Part shown: piece after piece, positions 12,901 to 27,900 of the stretch
How positions within the stretch are numbered: position 1 is the stretch's first letter
Layout: each line of letters opens with the position of its first letter
Translations under genes and position numbers: made by a program
The notes under the pieces: generated by a model
Databases searched by the model: none
What the model saw: only the letters and a program-made list of their open reading frames with translations
Told to the model about the DNA's origin: nothing
Origin: Porites lobata
Taxonomy: Eukaryota; Cnidaria; Anthozoa; Scleractinia; Poritidae
Direction of reading: 5' to 3'
NCBI GenBank assembly: GCA_942486035.1
Contig: CALNXK010000124.1
Span: 70,001-134,000 of the forward strand
DNA length: 64,000 nucleotides

Positions 12901-15900
12901 TAAAAAGATTAACATCAGAACAAGCGCGAATTTCAAAGGGGAGCTTGTTCCATACTCGGGGGGCAGCAACGGAAAACGCTCGCTGGCCATAAGTTTTCAT
13001 GTTAAAATTCGGTTCTTCAAGGCGTAAATGATCCCTTGATGACCGTAATGTCCTTGATTAATGGTAAAATTTTAAAATATCTTCAAGATAACGGGGAACG
13101 GAGCCATTCAATGTTTTAAAAGTTATTAAATTTATTTTAAAAACAATTTTCTCCTCAACAGGAAGCCAGTGAAGATCTCATGCATATGTGTGTTCTGTCG
13201 CACTTTGTAATAAAAAAAAGTTGACGTAATAAAATTTACATATAAGCTGTCGCACTTTGTAATAACCTTGACATGGATGGTCGGAGGGAAAGTAAACCCA
13301 ATAATAAGTATCATCATCGACAACAAGAGCGGAGCACCATGGGTAAGAAAATTTGGTAAACTATCCATCTGCGAAAATTTGGTTATGACATAGCGTACGC
13401 CCGCCCGCCCGCCCGCCCGCCCACCCGTACACACGCTTCATGTAAGCCGATGTCAAATGTCACAAAGGATCTTGCACAACTTGACTCGCCTCTTAGTTAT
13501 GTAAGCCATCCGTATGAGTACGATTAGATTGACAGCTGTCAAAATTAGGCATCCGCTGACAATTATCACATGACTATCTCGCGGGCTCAGATGAAAGACC
13601 AGTCGTCTTGCCCCTACATATAAGCGGATATAATATGTCACACTTACCAATTCAACATAAAAACAAAACTACGCCGGGCAAGGCTGTCAGTTGGCTGACA
13701 GTCGTTTAAAGATATATTGGCAAGGCAAATTAAGGTCAATTGACAGCTGTCAAAATGGGACATGTGCAGACCACTATTAGAAAACTAATAACGTGGGCTC
13801 AGGTTCGCTCAGGTACACGATCTGGCATTTTCCACTATATGCCGGACGGAGATGTCTTACTCACACTGGTAGTCTGTTAATTCGAATACTCGCCATTGTA
13901 ATGAAGGTTAATTGACAGCTGTCAAACTAGAGTATACGCTGACCATCATCATCTGAGTGTATCGCGGGCTCATTAGCCTATCCATTGAGGTCACGTAGAG
14001 TTTAAAGTTTTGCGCTGATATTTTATTTGATCACGGGCTCAATTCGAAGTCCCATAGCTTAGAAAATCGATCCATCTTAGAAAATTCGGCAATCACGTGA
14101 CCGTACACCGACCACCCGACCTTCCGTCCGTCCGCACCACAGGTATACCAATGTTTAATCTCACACTTTCTAGCTAGTTTGGGAGCCTGCAACCTGATAT
14201 TGTACATCCATGTTTTGATTAATTGACAGCAGTCAAAATAGTGTTACTGCTGACCAGTATCGCCTGACCCTATCGCGGGCTCAGGTATCGACCCACTGAG
14301 TTCGAGTGTTTTTAACGTATCCGCTGACAGGTTGCTACTTTTCAATTATCGCAGGCTCAAGTTCAATTTTTTTTAAAGCATATGAAATAAGTCGAGTTCA
14401 TGAGCCGCACTTTTAAAATGTTGATTTCGAACTGACCTCGGACGCGAAAATTCAACCGGCTTTTACATTTACATGCGGGGAAGGCAATCACTTTTGACTT
14501 TTCTCACTGTCACGCGTTGATCACGCTCTACGTTCAATTTTTATGTTCTGATTGGTCAAAATTTGACAGGTGAGTTCATGCGGAAAATTTATGCAGCGTC
14601 TGGAAACTTGCTTACTGATAGCTGGAGCTTACAGAGTTTTGTGTCATCTTGTGATGTTTTAAACTGGCTGTTTCTACTTGGTTTACAAAATGAAATACAG
14701 CTGCTATCAAGATTGTTCTGTAATTCATGGCTGGTTTGTTTATTGCGCTCTTTGTTGACAAATGCACCGCTTGTCAAAGTCATTGGAAATCCGATTTCGG
14801 ATGGCATCGTTTTCAAAAATGAGCCTACTCACTTGCCCTTGCTTGAGGCGTAAGAGGGTTGAAAATTCTGGAACACTTGATGACCTTCAGAAGCAGCATC
14901 TCGACTGGTAAGCCTGAGAAATTGTTGTCTTTGATGTGTTTTTTTTTTTCGGTTTCCTGAAGTCGAGCGTATGGTTTATGAGGCTTAAGTTTATATACGA
15001 GCAATGATCTAACCTACAATAGTATCAGGTACATTTTTTGACCTCAAATTCAAAGAAAATGTTCCGAAGATTATTTACTTATGATTTTGACTGTAAAAAG
15101 AAAGCCCTGAGCGATTTTCTTGCCTCGAGTTCATCTTGAAAAAGAGCAAACACCGGGAAGCCGGCTTAAAACATAAATAAGCTTATGCTTACCTGACTCA
15201 TGATTTTCAAAGACACTTTACTCTCAATACTTCTCTTCGTGAATGAAAATTATTGTCTCTGTACATGTTTCACCGAATTATATTTATTTTATTGATTGTT
15301 AGTAGTCCCTCTCGCAATTTTTATCGCTGCACCGGTTGTATCCAGTCGAACATAAACATCTCATGCAGGAATACTCAAAACGCCGCGCGTAAATATCACT
15401 CGCTTTTAAAGATTACACATAACAAAACCGTCCGCAGTTTAATAAATAAAGGGAAATAAAACCTAAACATACAATTTATCTATCATGTTGAAGCGTAAAT
15501 GGTAACTCTATTAATCGCACTGAAAATTTAGTGCCTGTCAAAAGTGAGCCCCGTCCGGCTGGCCGAAAAGGTGATTTTGGGAATTTTTTTATCGTTTTCA
15601 TTAAAAGCCCATTTTACCCTGCATATCACATAGGACCAGATTTTTCTAACTGAAAGTCCTGGCATTATAGAATTCTCTTCATGAAAACGTTTTATAATTC
15701 AATGCTATAATTTGTTGTGCAAAGGAAGCGCGTGCTTTGATCGTCGTGGATATTGAATGAGTGCAAATTCTCTTGCAAAATTGTGAAAAACTGCAGAATT
15801 ATAGGTTTAAATAGGGCAAAAAAGAACAAATTCTGTCCGAGGTCTGTATGATAAAAACAAGGGCCTCATAGTACTGTTTACCTGAGACGTGATGAGAAAA

Positions 15901-18900
15901 AGTATGTTTAAAAGGCTGGTTTACACTCCACCAGATTCGTCGCCAAGATTTACTAGTAAACTAAACTTGTCGAACACAAAAAATCCGGCCTGATTTTTTA
16001 TTTTGGCCTCTCTTTTAGACAGAGGAATGCAACGTGTAAATTGGCTGCCACCAAGGACTATCGTGGCGCCTGTGTTTCTTAAAATTATATTTCGGGGTTG
16101 TCCAATTATCCATAGTCTCTCAAACGGAGCAATGTTGGAGAGAGTGGTGAATGCCACATTATGATTCAACAGCTAATGCAAATACAATACACGAATAGGT
16201 AGGTCTATTTGTTTTCCAGGCCTAATCTACTGTGATCGAACATGATTGCTATTTTTGGGTGTACAAATAAGATTATTTAATAACTCGATGTAAAAGCTGT
16301 TTCACTCTTGGACTGTCAAATTATTTTTCTCTAAAATCACTTAGCCTTTGCCTCAAACGTCAAATGAATGTGCCCTGATCTGCGGATTACAAGTTTATTG
16401 TTTGATTTAAATTATGAATTTATTAACGGGAGCTTCGCTTTTAGCCCTGGCTAAATCTATATATTAGTGTTTATTTCCATGAATAAGTACTATAGTAATA
16501 TTTCATAAAACCAAAAAACACAAACTCAGAGCACAACACGGTGCTACAATCATTCTCATAATCAGACAATCATTATCATCATCATCATCATCATCCACCT
16601 TATCGTTATTATGAATATTAATATCGAACTAAAACTTTCTTGAAAACATTGCATATCACTTGCCCACGTCATTGTACCACAACGACTACTAATTTTGTGG
16701 AAATTTTGAATGCGCTGGAACCGACATGAAAAAGAATCCTATTCGTAATAATCAGAAAATGCGACATCGGAAAGTGTGGCTCAGCTAACGTAGCAAAAAG
16801 TATAAAAAATGCAAACACGAAAAGCAATTCTTAAGTACAATGATTCTTCTATGTAAGTTAAGGCATTTTTCGCCTTTTGTTGCCACAAGTTCTTTCACTC
16901 CGATACTAGCTAAATATTGAGGTGCCTCTGCCTAGAGCTTTGAAGTATGTTACTTGTTTCGACAAAATATGTCCATGATGATAAACCATCAAAGACCTAT
17001 ATGACGCAGTACCAGTCAAGTATTCGCCCATTTTTGATTTGAGATTATTCGCCGTCATTCAAGCACAATACTACTTGAAGGCCCAAAAATTCTTCGGATT
17101 TTTTTAACGCTGACATTTCCCGCTATACCGCTACTGGGGAAGTAAATACGCGGCAGAATCTGAGGTAAAATCACAAAAACGAGTATTAACCGGCATTGCG
17201 CAGTCGATTGTAAACATGACATCTGTGGTTAGGCCTCGAATCTTTTGAAGAAATTACGACCTGTAAGTGATTTTGCTTAGAATTTCATTTGGAAGCCTTT
17301 CCATGTGAGAGATCTTATTGTTGTTTTTCTTGTTGTTCTTGTTGTTGTTGTTGTCGATAGATCATATGTGAGCTAAAACATTCTCTTGCAGTGATCTAGG
17401 TGTACAAGTAATGTTGCTCTTTGCCTACATTCTCTCTTTTGTCTTTAACAAAGCTATCGGAGAAAAAGTGCCCTTTCGTTAATGTCAAATAAATAAAATC
17501 TAACGCAAGCGCCGGCGAGTTCTCTATGCTGACGGCGCAAAAAGCAAAATTCCATTTTTTGGCCACGGTTACGCAATCGCGGGATCTGTCGCTTGCTTCC
17601 AGGGCGGTACTATTAATTTCATGAAATGTGAGATAAGTGGTTATTCACATGTACTTATTGTCGGTTACAGGAGCCCATGGCCTCCTGTCGGTTCTTAGGG
17701 CCTGTTTACATGGAGGTGGGGGACCCCAGGTAGGTGAGGTAACCCGCTTAGGTGAGGTAAAAAAATAACCCTCCTTTACATGCAATCTTACAACCCCGCC
17801 TTCCCGGGGTGCACTTTCTCAAGATTATTGAATGGTCGCTAAGCACGTAAACAAGAAAAATGCGGGCAAACACTCACTCTCTTGTTGCTCTTGCTGCAAC
17901 CCGTCAGTGCAATAGCTTTCTATTGTTAACTTTAATCATAATGCAAAGACACCGCGAAAGTGAATTTTGCGCGAATTTAATGTATCACGAATCCGACCCC
18001 GGCCAGGCGGGTTACCCCACCTTGAAACGTTTACATGACAAATTGTGACCCCGGCTGAGAGGGTAACCCGGTCTGGTAGACCGGGCTACCCGCCTTGGCG
18101 GGTCACCCCACCTATCATGTAAACGTGATCAAATGAAAATGAGAGATTATATGGACAGGCGGGTTACCCCACCTAAGCGGGTTACCTCACCTACCTGGGG
18201 TCCCCCACCTCCATGTAAACAGGCCCTTAGTCTACACAGTGCAGCAAAGTAAAAATTCGGTGCAATCTGTTGTCATTGGCGTCAGTATGGTATTATCATC
18301 AAACAGAGGGACTTACGAAGTTGAGTCTTAAGTTAGGATGGTTCATGTTGACTCCGTCGTCCACCACAGCCACAAGAACTTCTTTGCCTGTAAAACCGTC
18401 TTCCCACGCGGACTTCACGTTCATTGAAACAGCTGTATCAGTCTGTAGAAAAAAGAGGATCATTTATAGTACTAACATACTGAGCCGATATACTTATTGA
18501 AAACCCATGTCATAAACGTCCATAGGTAAATGAGTTCAAGCTAACCAGATAGGTGAAAGATATTTCTCACACGTGATTAAGAATAATACGTCACTCAAAT
18601 GCCACAGCGGTGAATAAGTTAACTGCCAAGTTCTCCTTTTTTCTCACGAGCTTGCAGCGTCCTCGTTTCGCGAGTTGCTTCGTACCGTGTCCAAAATGGA
18701 AGGCGCTTTTTTCCACAGGTCAAAAGAAGGTGGCGGGTGCCTAGCGGTCTTATTAAAAGCAAGGTTTATGCGAGGTATACATTCTCGCGGGGTCAGAAAA
18801 CTCTTCTTTGAGCTATGAAATCTAGCATTTTCTGTCTAAAAAAGGAGAGTTTTTTCGTAGAAACGCAAGCAAAGATTTGGAAATTGGAATAGAATAGTTT

Positions 18901-21900
18901 CGTACATTTCATTGTCATTGTCACTAAAGAAAACTGCTGAGGTTCGTTGCAAAACAACAGAGAAAAGGTAAAAAATAAAAAAGTAAACATGTCGGAATTT
19001 TACTTTTCATAGAAGCCATGCTGTACCCTGTTTAAAGCTTACCAAATGAACCAGCCATTTCACTTAAATCCTTTCATTTTCCGCCCACAATCGTAAATTA
19101 AAAAAGTTAAAATCAATTGTAATAGGGTCATTTGCACGAGGGCGTCATTTTACTATTACCTGACCAGAATCTCTCAGGGTTTTCTGTGCAGTCCTCACTG
19201 TGATTAACACATTTAAATACGAAAGAAAGAACGAAATGAATTCTGGTCAGAGTAGTAAGAAGACGTCATCGTGCAAATGGCCAACTCTTGTACATAATGC
19301 TGTATTACCTCTGTATCCTTAGCCTCTAAAATTGTACTTACAGTTCTCAAAAGGCAACGTCTTTTTCTTTCATGATGTTATGTTGCGTAGTGCAACAACG
19401 TAGTGCAAGACTTAAAATACAAAGACTGGTACAAGGAAGAATGTCTCAGCATATAAACACAGTACCACATGAAAAGTGTTTTGTACAGTATTTACCGTAC
19501 GCACTCGATGTCAAAAACTCGTGCGTAAATACAGAATATTTTTTTCACCATAACTGAGTAATTTTTCGCGCGGTGATAGGTCAAGAGCTACGTTCAATAA
19601 GAGTACAGACGATGAGGTAATGGCGGCGCAATTTTCTTTCTCTTGCGAGAGATTCTTTTAGTTTTTGAACACTAGAAACTAGTGCTTGGAACTTAGATTT
19701 TGCTGGGTAGTGCAGAATTACTACAATAACGCATGCGTTGAAATCTCGATTCTTAAGTACTAAACTGAAGTCGTTTTTCATTCGAGTTCCTGTTGAGTGG
19801 TATATACAGATTGCAGCTGTGACAATAACAAGTTGGAACTAATTGTATACCTAATGATTGAGACAAAATCAAGTTCCTTTAAGGTTGTGAAGAGCAAAAA
19901 ATTAACGCCCACAAAATATACGTGCAGGATATCCTGCGTGACAAAATTCGCAATGTTTAATTTTGGGCTCACGGATTGAACTTAATCACAAGGTATAAAG
20001 CTAGTTCCTTAACTCTATCTTGTTATACTCCTTGATGAAGTCTTTGTGATCAGACGAAACCGGTCGGAGAAATAAATCAAGTTAACAAGATACTCGTGTT
20101 GCTTTATGCTGCTCATTAGTGTTCATTTTAAAAAAAATTGAAAAAATTGAAACTTCAACGGAAATGTACGTCAAAACTGCGGCTCGTTGTTCCACTTGAG
20201 TTTAGAAATACTTTGACTTCATTTCTATGGTCGATAAGAGTACAGATCATGGAAAACTGTTGTTGATTTGTTTAACGGAGAGAGCGTTTATAACCTTGCG
20301 AAAATCAACAATCGGTGTCGTAAGCAGAATCATTGGCGCGACGGAACCGGAGTCCGTCGTTTACAAACTTGTGAAACAAGATTGTCGGAGTCAGAAGCAA
20401 AAGCAAAATGACAAACCAATCACAATGCTCATTCCCACGTCTTGTGATTGGTTTACTTCTTCCGCTTCTTCTTGCGACTTCAACAACCTAGTCTTCACTT
20501 GATCGTAAGCTACGGCGGGCGTAAGCGGAATCAGAACCCTGTTTTCACTACATTGTTAAGTCCTACGCTTCTAAATACGACTCTGAGTCCAACTCCGTCG
20601 ATAGTGAACAGCCTTAGTTGCCCCTGCAGGGATTTCGCCCAGAAGGCGAAATCCCAAGGAGGCACCCTAGTAACTACCGCGTATATTAAGGAAAGTACTT
20701 ACAGTTGAAATATACAGTCAGTATGTCAGAAAAAATCTCGATTTGCTTGAACAGGGGCCGCATGGAATCGTTAGGTAATGATGACTTTTTCTATTGTTCG
20801 CGCCCGCAAGTAATAGATGGTAAAGATGACGTAAAACAGAAAATCCTGAGGGAACCGTGCTTAGGTAGATTTTGTGAATTCATTGTAAGGTCATACTTCG
20901 ATAATCAGTTACGTTACGAGTCATCATTGACATTCTGTGAAGGAGCTGCTTTGAATGCTATCGACCAAAAGACACTCGATAAGTGCAGATGAAGTTATAA
21001 GTCGCGTATAATCGTGTTCGTCAGAATGCATCCTAATCTAGTGTTCCTGCACAAAGGCAAAAAATTTTCGAACTAAAACGGGCGACTGCAAATTAGCCGC
21101 AGAAAACATAAAAATCTACCGCTCGCGCTTCGTGCTCGTGAAAACATTTGAGTTCGACTTGTAGGCAAGTCTAAAAAACACTTTGAGAGTTTTCCAGATA
21201 CAAGATCACAAATCTTTGATTGGAAAAAATTTGCCAGACACTCTTTCTCTCTCTTTGGGAAAAAAGACTCAGTCCATAAACAAACAAGAAAAGGGAATCA
21301 ACTGCTAGCTTATTACTAGCAGAACGGTGGGAGATTACAGAAATTCGATGACAATTAAATTCTGTCCTGACTTATTCTCTTCTCACAGATGTCCTTCGAT
21401 AAAATTTTAAAAAATACTGCAATGCGCGTACGTGAATAGATCAAACCTTAGAATCTCTAAGGCTTACATTCCGGCAAATAAAATGATTTGTATGCAAAAA
21501 GTGAAAGAGAAATAGCGAAAAATTCCAACTTCTAATTGAATATTTCCTTATGTTTAGAATAAACTATTCTCGAACTGCATGGAACCTTGCGTCTCCTGTT
21601 TTTATCTCATCTATTCTATGGAATATGTGTGAAAAACTTCATTATCAATCGGTATTACTTCAAAGAGCTACACAACGACCAAGAATACTATTGACAGACA
21701 ATATACAGAGCGGGGGCAGCTGTAGTCTCAACTATTACTAGTAAAGGTCATGTTACACGGGACGATTTGAAACGACGATTTGTAGTGCAATACAGCGTTG
21801 CAACAATGTTGCGACATTGTTTCAAATAGTTGCAACGTTCATCCAACATTGCAGCTGCCTGTGGCAGTTGCGCTAGTGTCGTTGCGAATCGACAAAGCAT

Positions 21901-24900
21901 TCTTTATGTGGTATTGTGTTTATTATATGCATACACAGACATTCATCATTTTCCCAGCCTTTTACTTTAAATCTTTCCAAAACTCCTAAAATGCCCAAAT
22001 TTTCCCTAACACACCGCGAAATGATAACGGAAATATCACATGCATCTAATATTATAATGAGGGTAAATATATATGAGGTAGTACAGTACTTGCAAGTAAT
22101 GTAAATTTTTTTCTGAAGGTAAAAGTATTAAAAAATGAATGATACAGATTTTTAGTACAAATGACCGGTTTAAATAAAAGTTTATATAAGCATAATAGCT
22201 CTGATAAATAGTACATGTACACGGCGGTTCGTTCCGTTTTTCCCCATCCGGCTCTCTTCAATTTTCTTCATCGATGGTGCACTATACCGAGAAAACATTT
22301 GCGTCTAATTTCCGAGATGTTTTGCACTTTTCTACGAGAAAAATCTCTACTATATGGTCTTTTCTCATTGATGATTGTTTGCAGCGAGGGCGCTGCAAGG
22401 TACAAGCGCCTATACACTGGAACATCGATTTAACGAAGTCCTCGGTATAACGAACGTTTTTTTAGCCCGGCCAAAACTACAGTAAAATGAATGGAACAGA
22501 ACATCGATTTAACGAAATTCAAGTTATAACGAACACAATCCACAAGTGCAAACGTAAAATTTTACCTCGCTGATAACGAATAAATGACAGCATGTGATAA
22601 GAGATGAATGACAAACATATTATAAACAAGGATAAAATTTATTTGTGCAGTAGTTTTACTGGTTTTGTTTTTGAGTTTCTATTGCCGTAGCTTTGAGTAG
22701 CCTGAAATTCATCCTATTGCTTGAGTAATAACGACTCGAAGTAATCGGATGAAATTCAGGCTAAGATTTGTGTAGCTCGGTACTGAAATGTTATTACAGT
22801 AATTTTTCAGTTCCAGAAATGCTAGGCGTTGTAAAATAGTTATTAACTATACCTTGACATAACGAACATTTTGGTAGTTTTCCCGAAAATTCGTTATGGA
22901 GGGTTTCGATACAACGCACCCTCGATTTAACGAACAAATTTCCCCAGTCCCTTGGCACTTTCGGTTAAATCGAGGTTTCACTGTAAAAGGCGGGAAATTT
23001 GGCGCGAAACTTTTCTTACGCGTGAAAACATCCTCTAGGCTTCCCCTTGTGAAAGCATCATAGACAGAGAAAATAAATATTCAACGGCTTTAATTTTGGT
23101 CAACTAAATGTTTTTTCCTTACACTTGTGGCGTAAGAGACAGCTGATGAAGATTTGTACAGAGCTCCAGCGAAAAAAATGTTTCATTCATAATAAATCAT
23201 AGGGAGATTGTCTCGCAAAAATACTCTGAGTTCTACAACTTTCTGCGACCCCGGCAAAAAACTTCCTGAATGACTAGAAATTCGGAAATTCCTGGCCAGG
23301 TACTAAACCTTAAATTTACTGACCTGACTCAGATTTAAATATTTTTTTGCGGCTTTCCTAATCTGTTATGACAACATTTTCATCATCCAAAACATTATCG
23401 GCTTCAATTCATTTGAAGAGTGACTTTTTATCTATCTACCAGCTCCTCGAAACATCCCGTAGACAAGTTAGTTCTCCACCGCTGAACTCACCAAATACCA
23501 CTGCTTATCCCTTGGGGTCCTTGGCTCTTGACGTTTTACCTGGGATTAAATGACTTGTTTTAGTAAGCGAGTGAAATTTGACAAGACATTGTTCTTATAT
23601 AGGGAACGGCTGGTGACTTCATGAGTATCTTTTCCGTTTGTTTGTCATTATCATTGTTGTTGACCGCTTTTAGTCTACATTAAGGTATCTGTGAAATCTA
23701 AACAAAAATAATATTATAATGCTTCCTGCATGTGTCATATTTGCGTAAAAAATTACACATCCAAATAGAACAACTTAAAAAGAAAAACAAAAACAAAAGA
23801 AGTTAATAAAGTTAAACAGAAAATAACAAGAAGGGAATTCGCTATAGCTTTAAAAGGGCGTATCACCTTTGCAACTCCGTTTTTTACCAAATGTAGAGTT
23901 TTCCCAAATTTGCTTTGCAACTCTCACAGAACGCGTAAAGCCCGCTGCTGCTACATGCGACTCCTTTACCCGAACATGGCACTTCTAAGGTCTCGGCAAG
24001 AGCCATTATGGCTCTTGGTCTTGAACCAGGGGCGGGGGGAAGGTGACTCTATTGTTTTCCACCTTCGTTTCTTGACCCACTACGCCCGCCAGTGGGGTTC
24101 CCCACTAGTTGCTCGAGATTTTCCAAAACGTTTCCCGTAATTTCTAAAAAAGTTGGTTTTAGTAACGAAAGTTGCTCGAAAGTTGCTCCAAAAAACAAAC
24201 ACTTTTTTTGGTCTGATGCTAAAATATGCAAATTTTACAACAAAAGTACGATTTCTAAGCTTTTTTGTGCAATTTTGCAGCGTAACCAGCGTTGCTAAAC
24301 AACTTTGTCCTCAATTAAAACCAAAAAATGTAATGAGCCAATAAAATTGTTGAATGACTTTCTTCACCCGAGACACTCAAGCCAGTCGAGTGTGAATCTT
24401 CGTCGACCATTTTGAATTTTCTCTAAAAACCGCTAACCAAGCAGCCCAGCTAGTTTTATCTTGCGCCCATGATTTGCCGCAGGGGGAGGATTTGGCTCCT
24501 TTTTTCACAGGAAATTCATAAATTGTCTACTATAACATTGTGAAATATGGAATAAAGGCCAATTTAAGCCCTCGAAGATAACTAGAGAAATTGCTCAGAA
24601 TGCAAAAAGTTGCTCCGGAAACGAAAAAAGCTGCTCGAAATACGAGAAGTTGCCAAAATGTTGCCGAGCAACTTGTGAAAGCCCTACCTGCCAGTGTGAC
24701 GTCAAATATCGCTATATATCGCTAATTTGATCGCAAGTGTGTAAGCTTTGTTGCTGCTATAATCTGCTTGTGAAAACCGCTTTGATATTTTGTGTCCGTA
24801 ATTTTTGTAATTTTGTTAATTTGTTTTGCGAGCCGTGTTGCGGTATCGTCCCCTTTTTTTCACGGGACCGGCAAGGTCATCAAAACAGAAACTTTTTTGT

Positions 24901-27900
24901 TCTAAAATAGGCAAGGTCTTGTCTCCAGAAAAGAAGATTCCATCACAGATCACACATGTTTATATTTCATCCATTCTTTCGCTAAACTTTCGAGAGTGAG
25001 CCTCTTTTGATTTCCTAATTAATTCGCCACCAAATACAGTAAAGCCAGTTTGATGGATTATCTACATCGATCGGCCCGTTGAACCCGAAATAATGCGAAA
25101 TTGCTAATTTTCGTCAATTGTATATTTAAATCCTTGATAAATACAGCTCCACCAGCTTCAAACAGCGTCTATGGCAGAGTTTAAAAGTTTTGAGATAACA
25201 ACATTCAACCTTTTGGCCTGTTTCCCTTTATTCCTACTGCTGACTCTGCTGATCATGCACTTGGATCAAACAAATTTTAAGCCTAACTCCGGAGTTTTAT
25301 TTTGGAAAAGGGAAAAACATCTCCCTCCCCTGAAACAGCTGTATGTTAGTTGACATCATGACAAACAAAACACACTACTACACCACAAACTGTACTAATT
25401 TAAACCCAACACCCACTGGCGAAATTTAATTTACGACTTCCGAGAAATACCCGCCGGACAAAAAAATGAAAACCATTTTATAAACTTGGCTGCGCCACAG
25501 GCAGCCCAGTTAACAACCCCCTAAATTACTGCGGTTAGTTGTTCCAGCGGATGTCCTTTCACTCACACCAAGCTATACTCGATAAGTGTCAACAACGGCA
25601 GGTCCGTATAGCCAGGATTTTTTACTGGGAGGTGCGATCCAACGAGGAGACGGACCGAACGAGGCCGGAGCCGGGGTGGCGGTGGGAGGGGGGTTATTGG
25701 GTTGTCTGAGACTGCATTTCGAGCGTTTTGAAAAACTGATTATTTCTCAAACTTTTAATCTTCAAAAGTAGTTTTTTCAAATAGAGTACTTTACTTTACA
25801 GTTTTTTAGAATGGCAATGCGGGATGTCACTATTCAAAAAGAAAAAAGTAGAAAGAAAGTTGTGAATCCGCATTATTCGCTAGGTTTGATGCATGATCTT
25901 TACATTGTGATCTTTCAACAGTGTGCTAAGCAAAAGCCTCCTTGGTGTTTCTTAGAAACATGTCAAACAAAGACTTCTTTCAGATCAGTGTATGTTAGAT
26001 AGTGACGTGTATATGAGCCAGTGAACAGAGACTCTCTTGTGCCGCGAATACTACAGTTTTTTTTTTAATAGGAGTTTCAATATTGACTCATCTTTATTCA
26101 AATTAGGCGATAGATTAAATACTAGCAATGTAATCGTGGCGGGAGATTTCAACGCCCCGGACCTTAAATGGAACGACCTTGAATCAACAAATTGCTCCTT
26201 CAATTCTGAACAGCTGCTTGAAATCATCGATGAACATGGACTTACCCAACTAGTAAAGGAAACTACTAGAGATGACAACATTCTCGATCTTGTGTTGACA
26301 AATAATGTCAATATCATCAACAATGTTAGGGTAATCCCGGGAATAAGCGATCACGATATGGTTCTTTTTGAAGTGAACCTGGCATGTAGAAAGAAAAAGC
26401 CAGTGAGACGCAAGATTTGTATGAGGAAAAGGGCAGATACCACCCGTATAAACAAAGAATTACAAGACTTTGCGAATGACTTTGAAGAAATGAAGAACGA
26501 ATCCGTAGACGCAAAGTGGAATATATTTCAACAAAGGCTCACTGGAATTATGGACTCCTGTATACCACACAAGTTCACTACCTCACGCCATAACCTACCG
26601 TGGTTTAACCGTAGCTTGAGAAGACAGACAAGGAAAAAGCAAAGGCTATACAACAGGGCGAAGAAATCTGGAAGGCAATCTGATTGGAATAAATTTAAAC
26701 TAGTCAGGAAACAATTACACAAGAACTTGAATGAGTCCAGGAACAATTACCTTTCTGACTTTCTCGGTGATTCTATAAAACAAAACCCGAAGGCTTTTTG
26801 GTCACACATCAAAAAACTAGGAAAGGAGGATACAGATACCCAAGACCTCAAAGTTAGAAATGAAGTGTTTACCGAACCGAGAGCTAAGGCCGAAGTGTTA
26901 AATAGTTAGTTCTCCAGTGTTTTCAACAACGAAGAATCAGAGAATATCCCAGACCCTGGTGAAAGCCCTATTCCGACTATTGGAACAATAAACATCACAA
27001 CCTGTGGAGTTGAAAAGCAACTTAGCGAGTTGAAGGTAGACAAAGCGTATGGCCCGGATGGAATTCCACCCTGGTTTTTAAAGGAGAATACCCATGAAAT
27101 ATCAAAGGTTCTTACTGATATATATCAAGATTGTATTGATACCGGAACTGTGCCTATCCAATGGAATCATGCCAACGTATGCGCTATTCACAAGAAAGGA
27201 AAGAAATCGGATCCTTCAAATTATAGGCCCGTGTCACTTACCTGCATTGCATCAAATTAAAGGTACTTGAGCATATTGTACACAGCCATGTTATGAAGCA
27301 TCTTTCACGATATGGAGTGCTCACTGATTGTCAACATGGCTTTAGAGCGAAACGATCAACAGAAACACAGCTCATATGTACCATTCATGACATAGCAAGT
27401 GCTATCCAGTCTAACAAAACAATTCACGCCGCAATCCTTGATTTTTCAAAAGCATTCGACAAAGTTCCCCATCGCCGACTCTTGAAGAAACTTGATTATT
27501 ACGGAATTCGTGGCCCACTACGTAACTGGTCTGAATCGTTTCTAACACAGCGTACCCAATCAGTGGTAATTGAGGGGGCATCATCTGCCCCTGTAGTTAC
27601 GACATCTGGTGTTCCCCAAGGAACAGTCTTAGGACCGCTACTGTTCTTAATGTATATAAATGATTTACCTGATAGTCTTAACTCTACTGTTAGACTTTTT
27701 GCTGATGATGCATTGTTATATGGGACAATTTGTTGTGATGAAGACACAGCCGATCTCCAAGAGGACTTGTATAGATTAGAAGATTGGCAACAAAAGTGGA
27801 AGATGGAATTTAATCCTTCAAAGTGCAAGATCATGTGTTTTACAACCAGGAGAGATCCACCAAAGCGGGAATACGTATTTTGTGGACAAATCCTAGAAGA

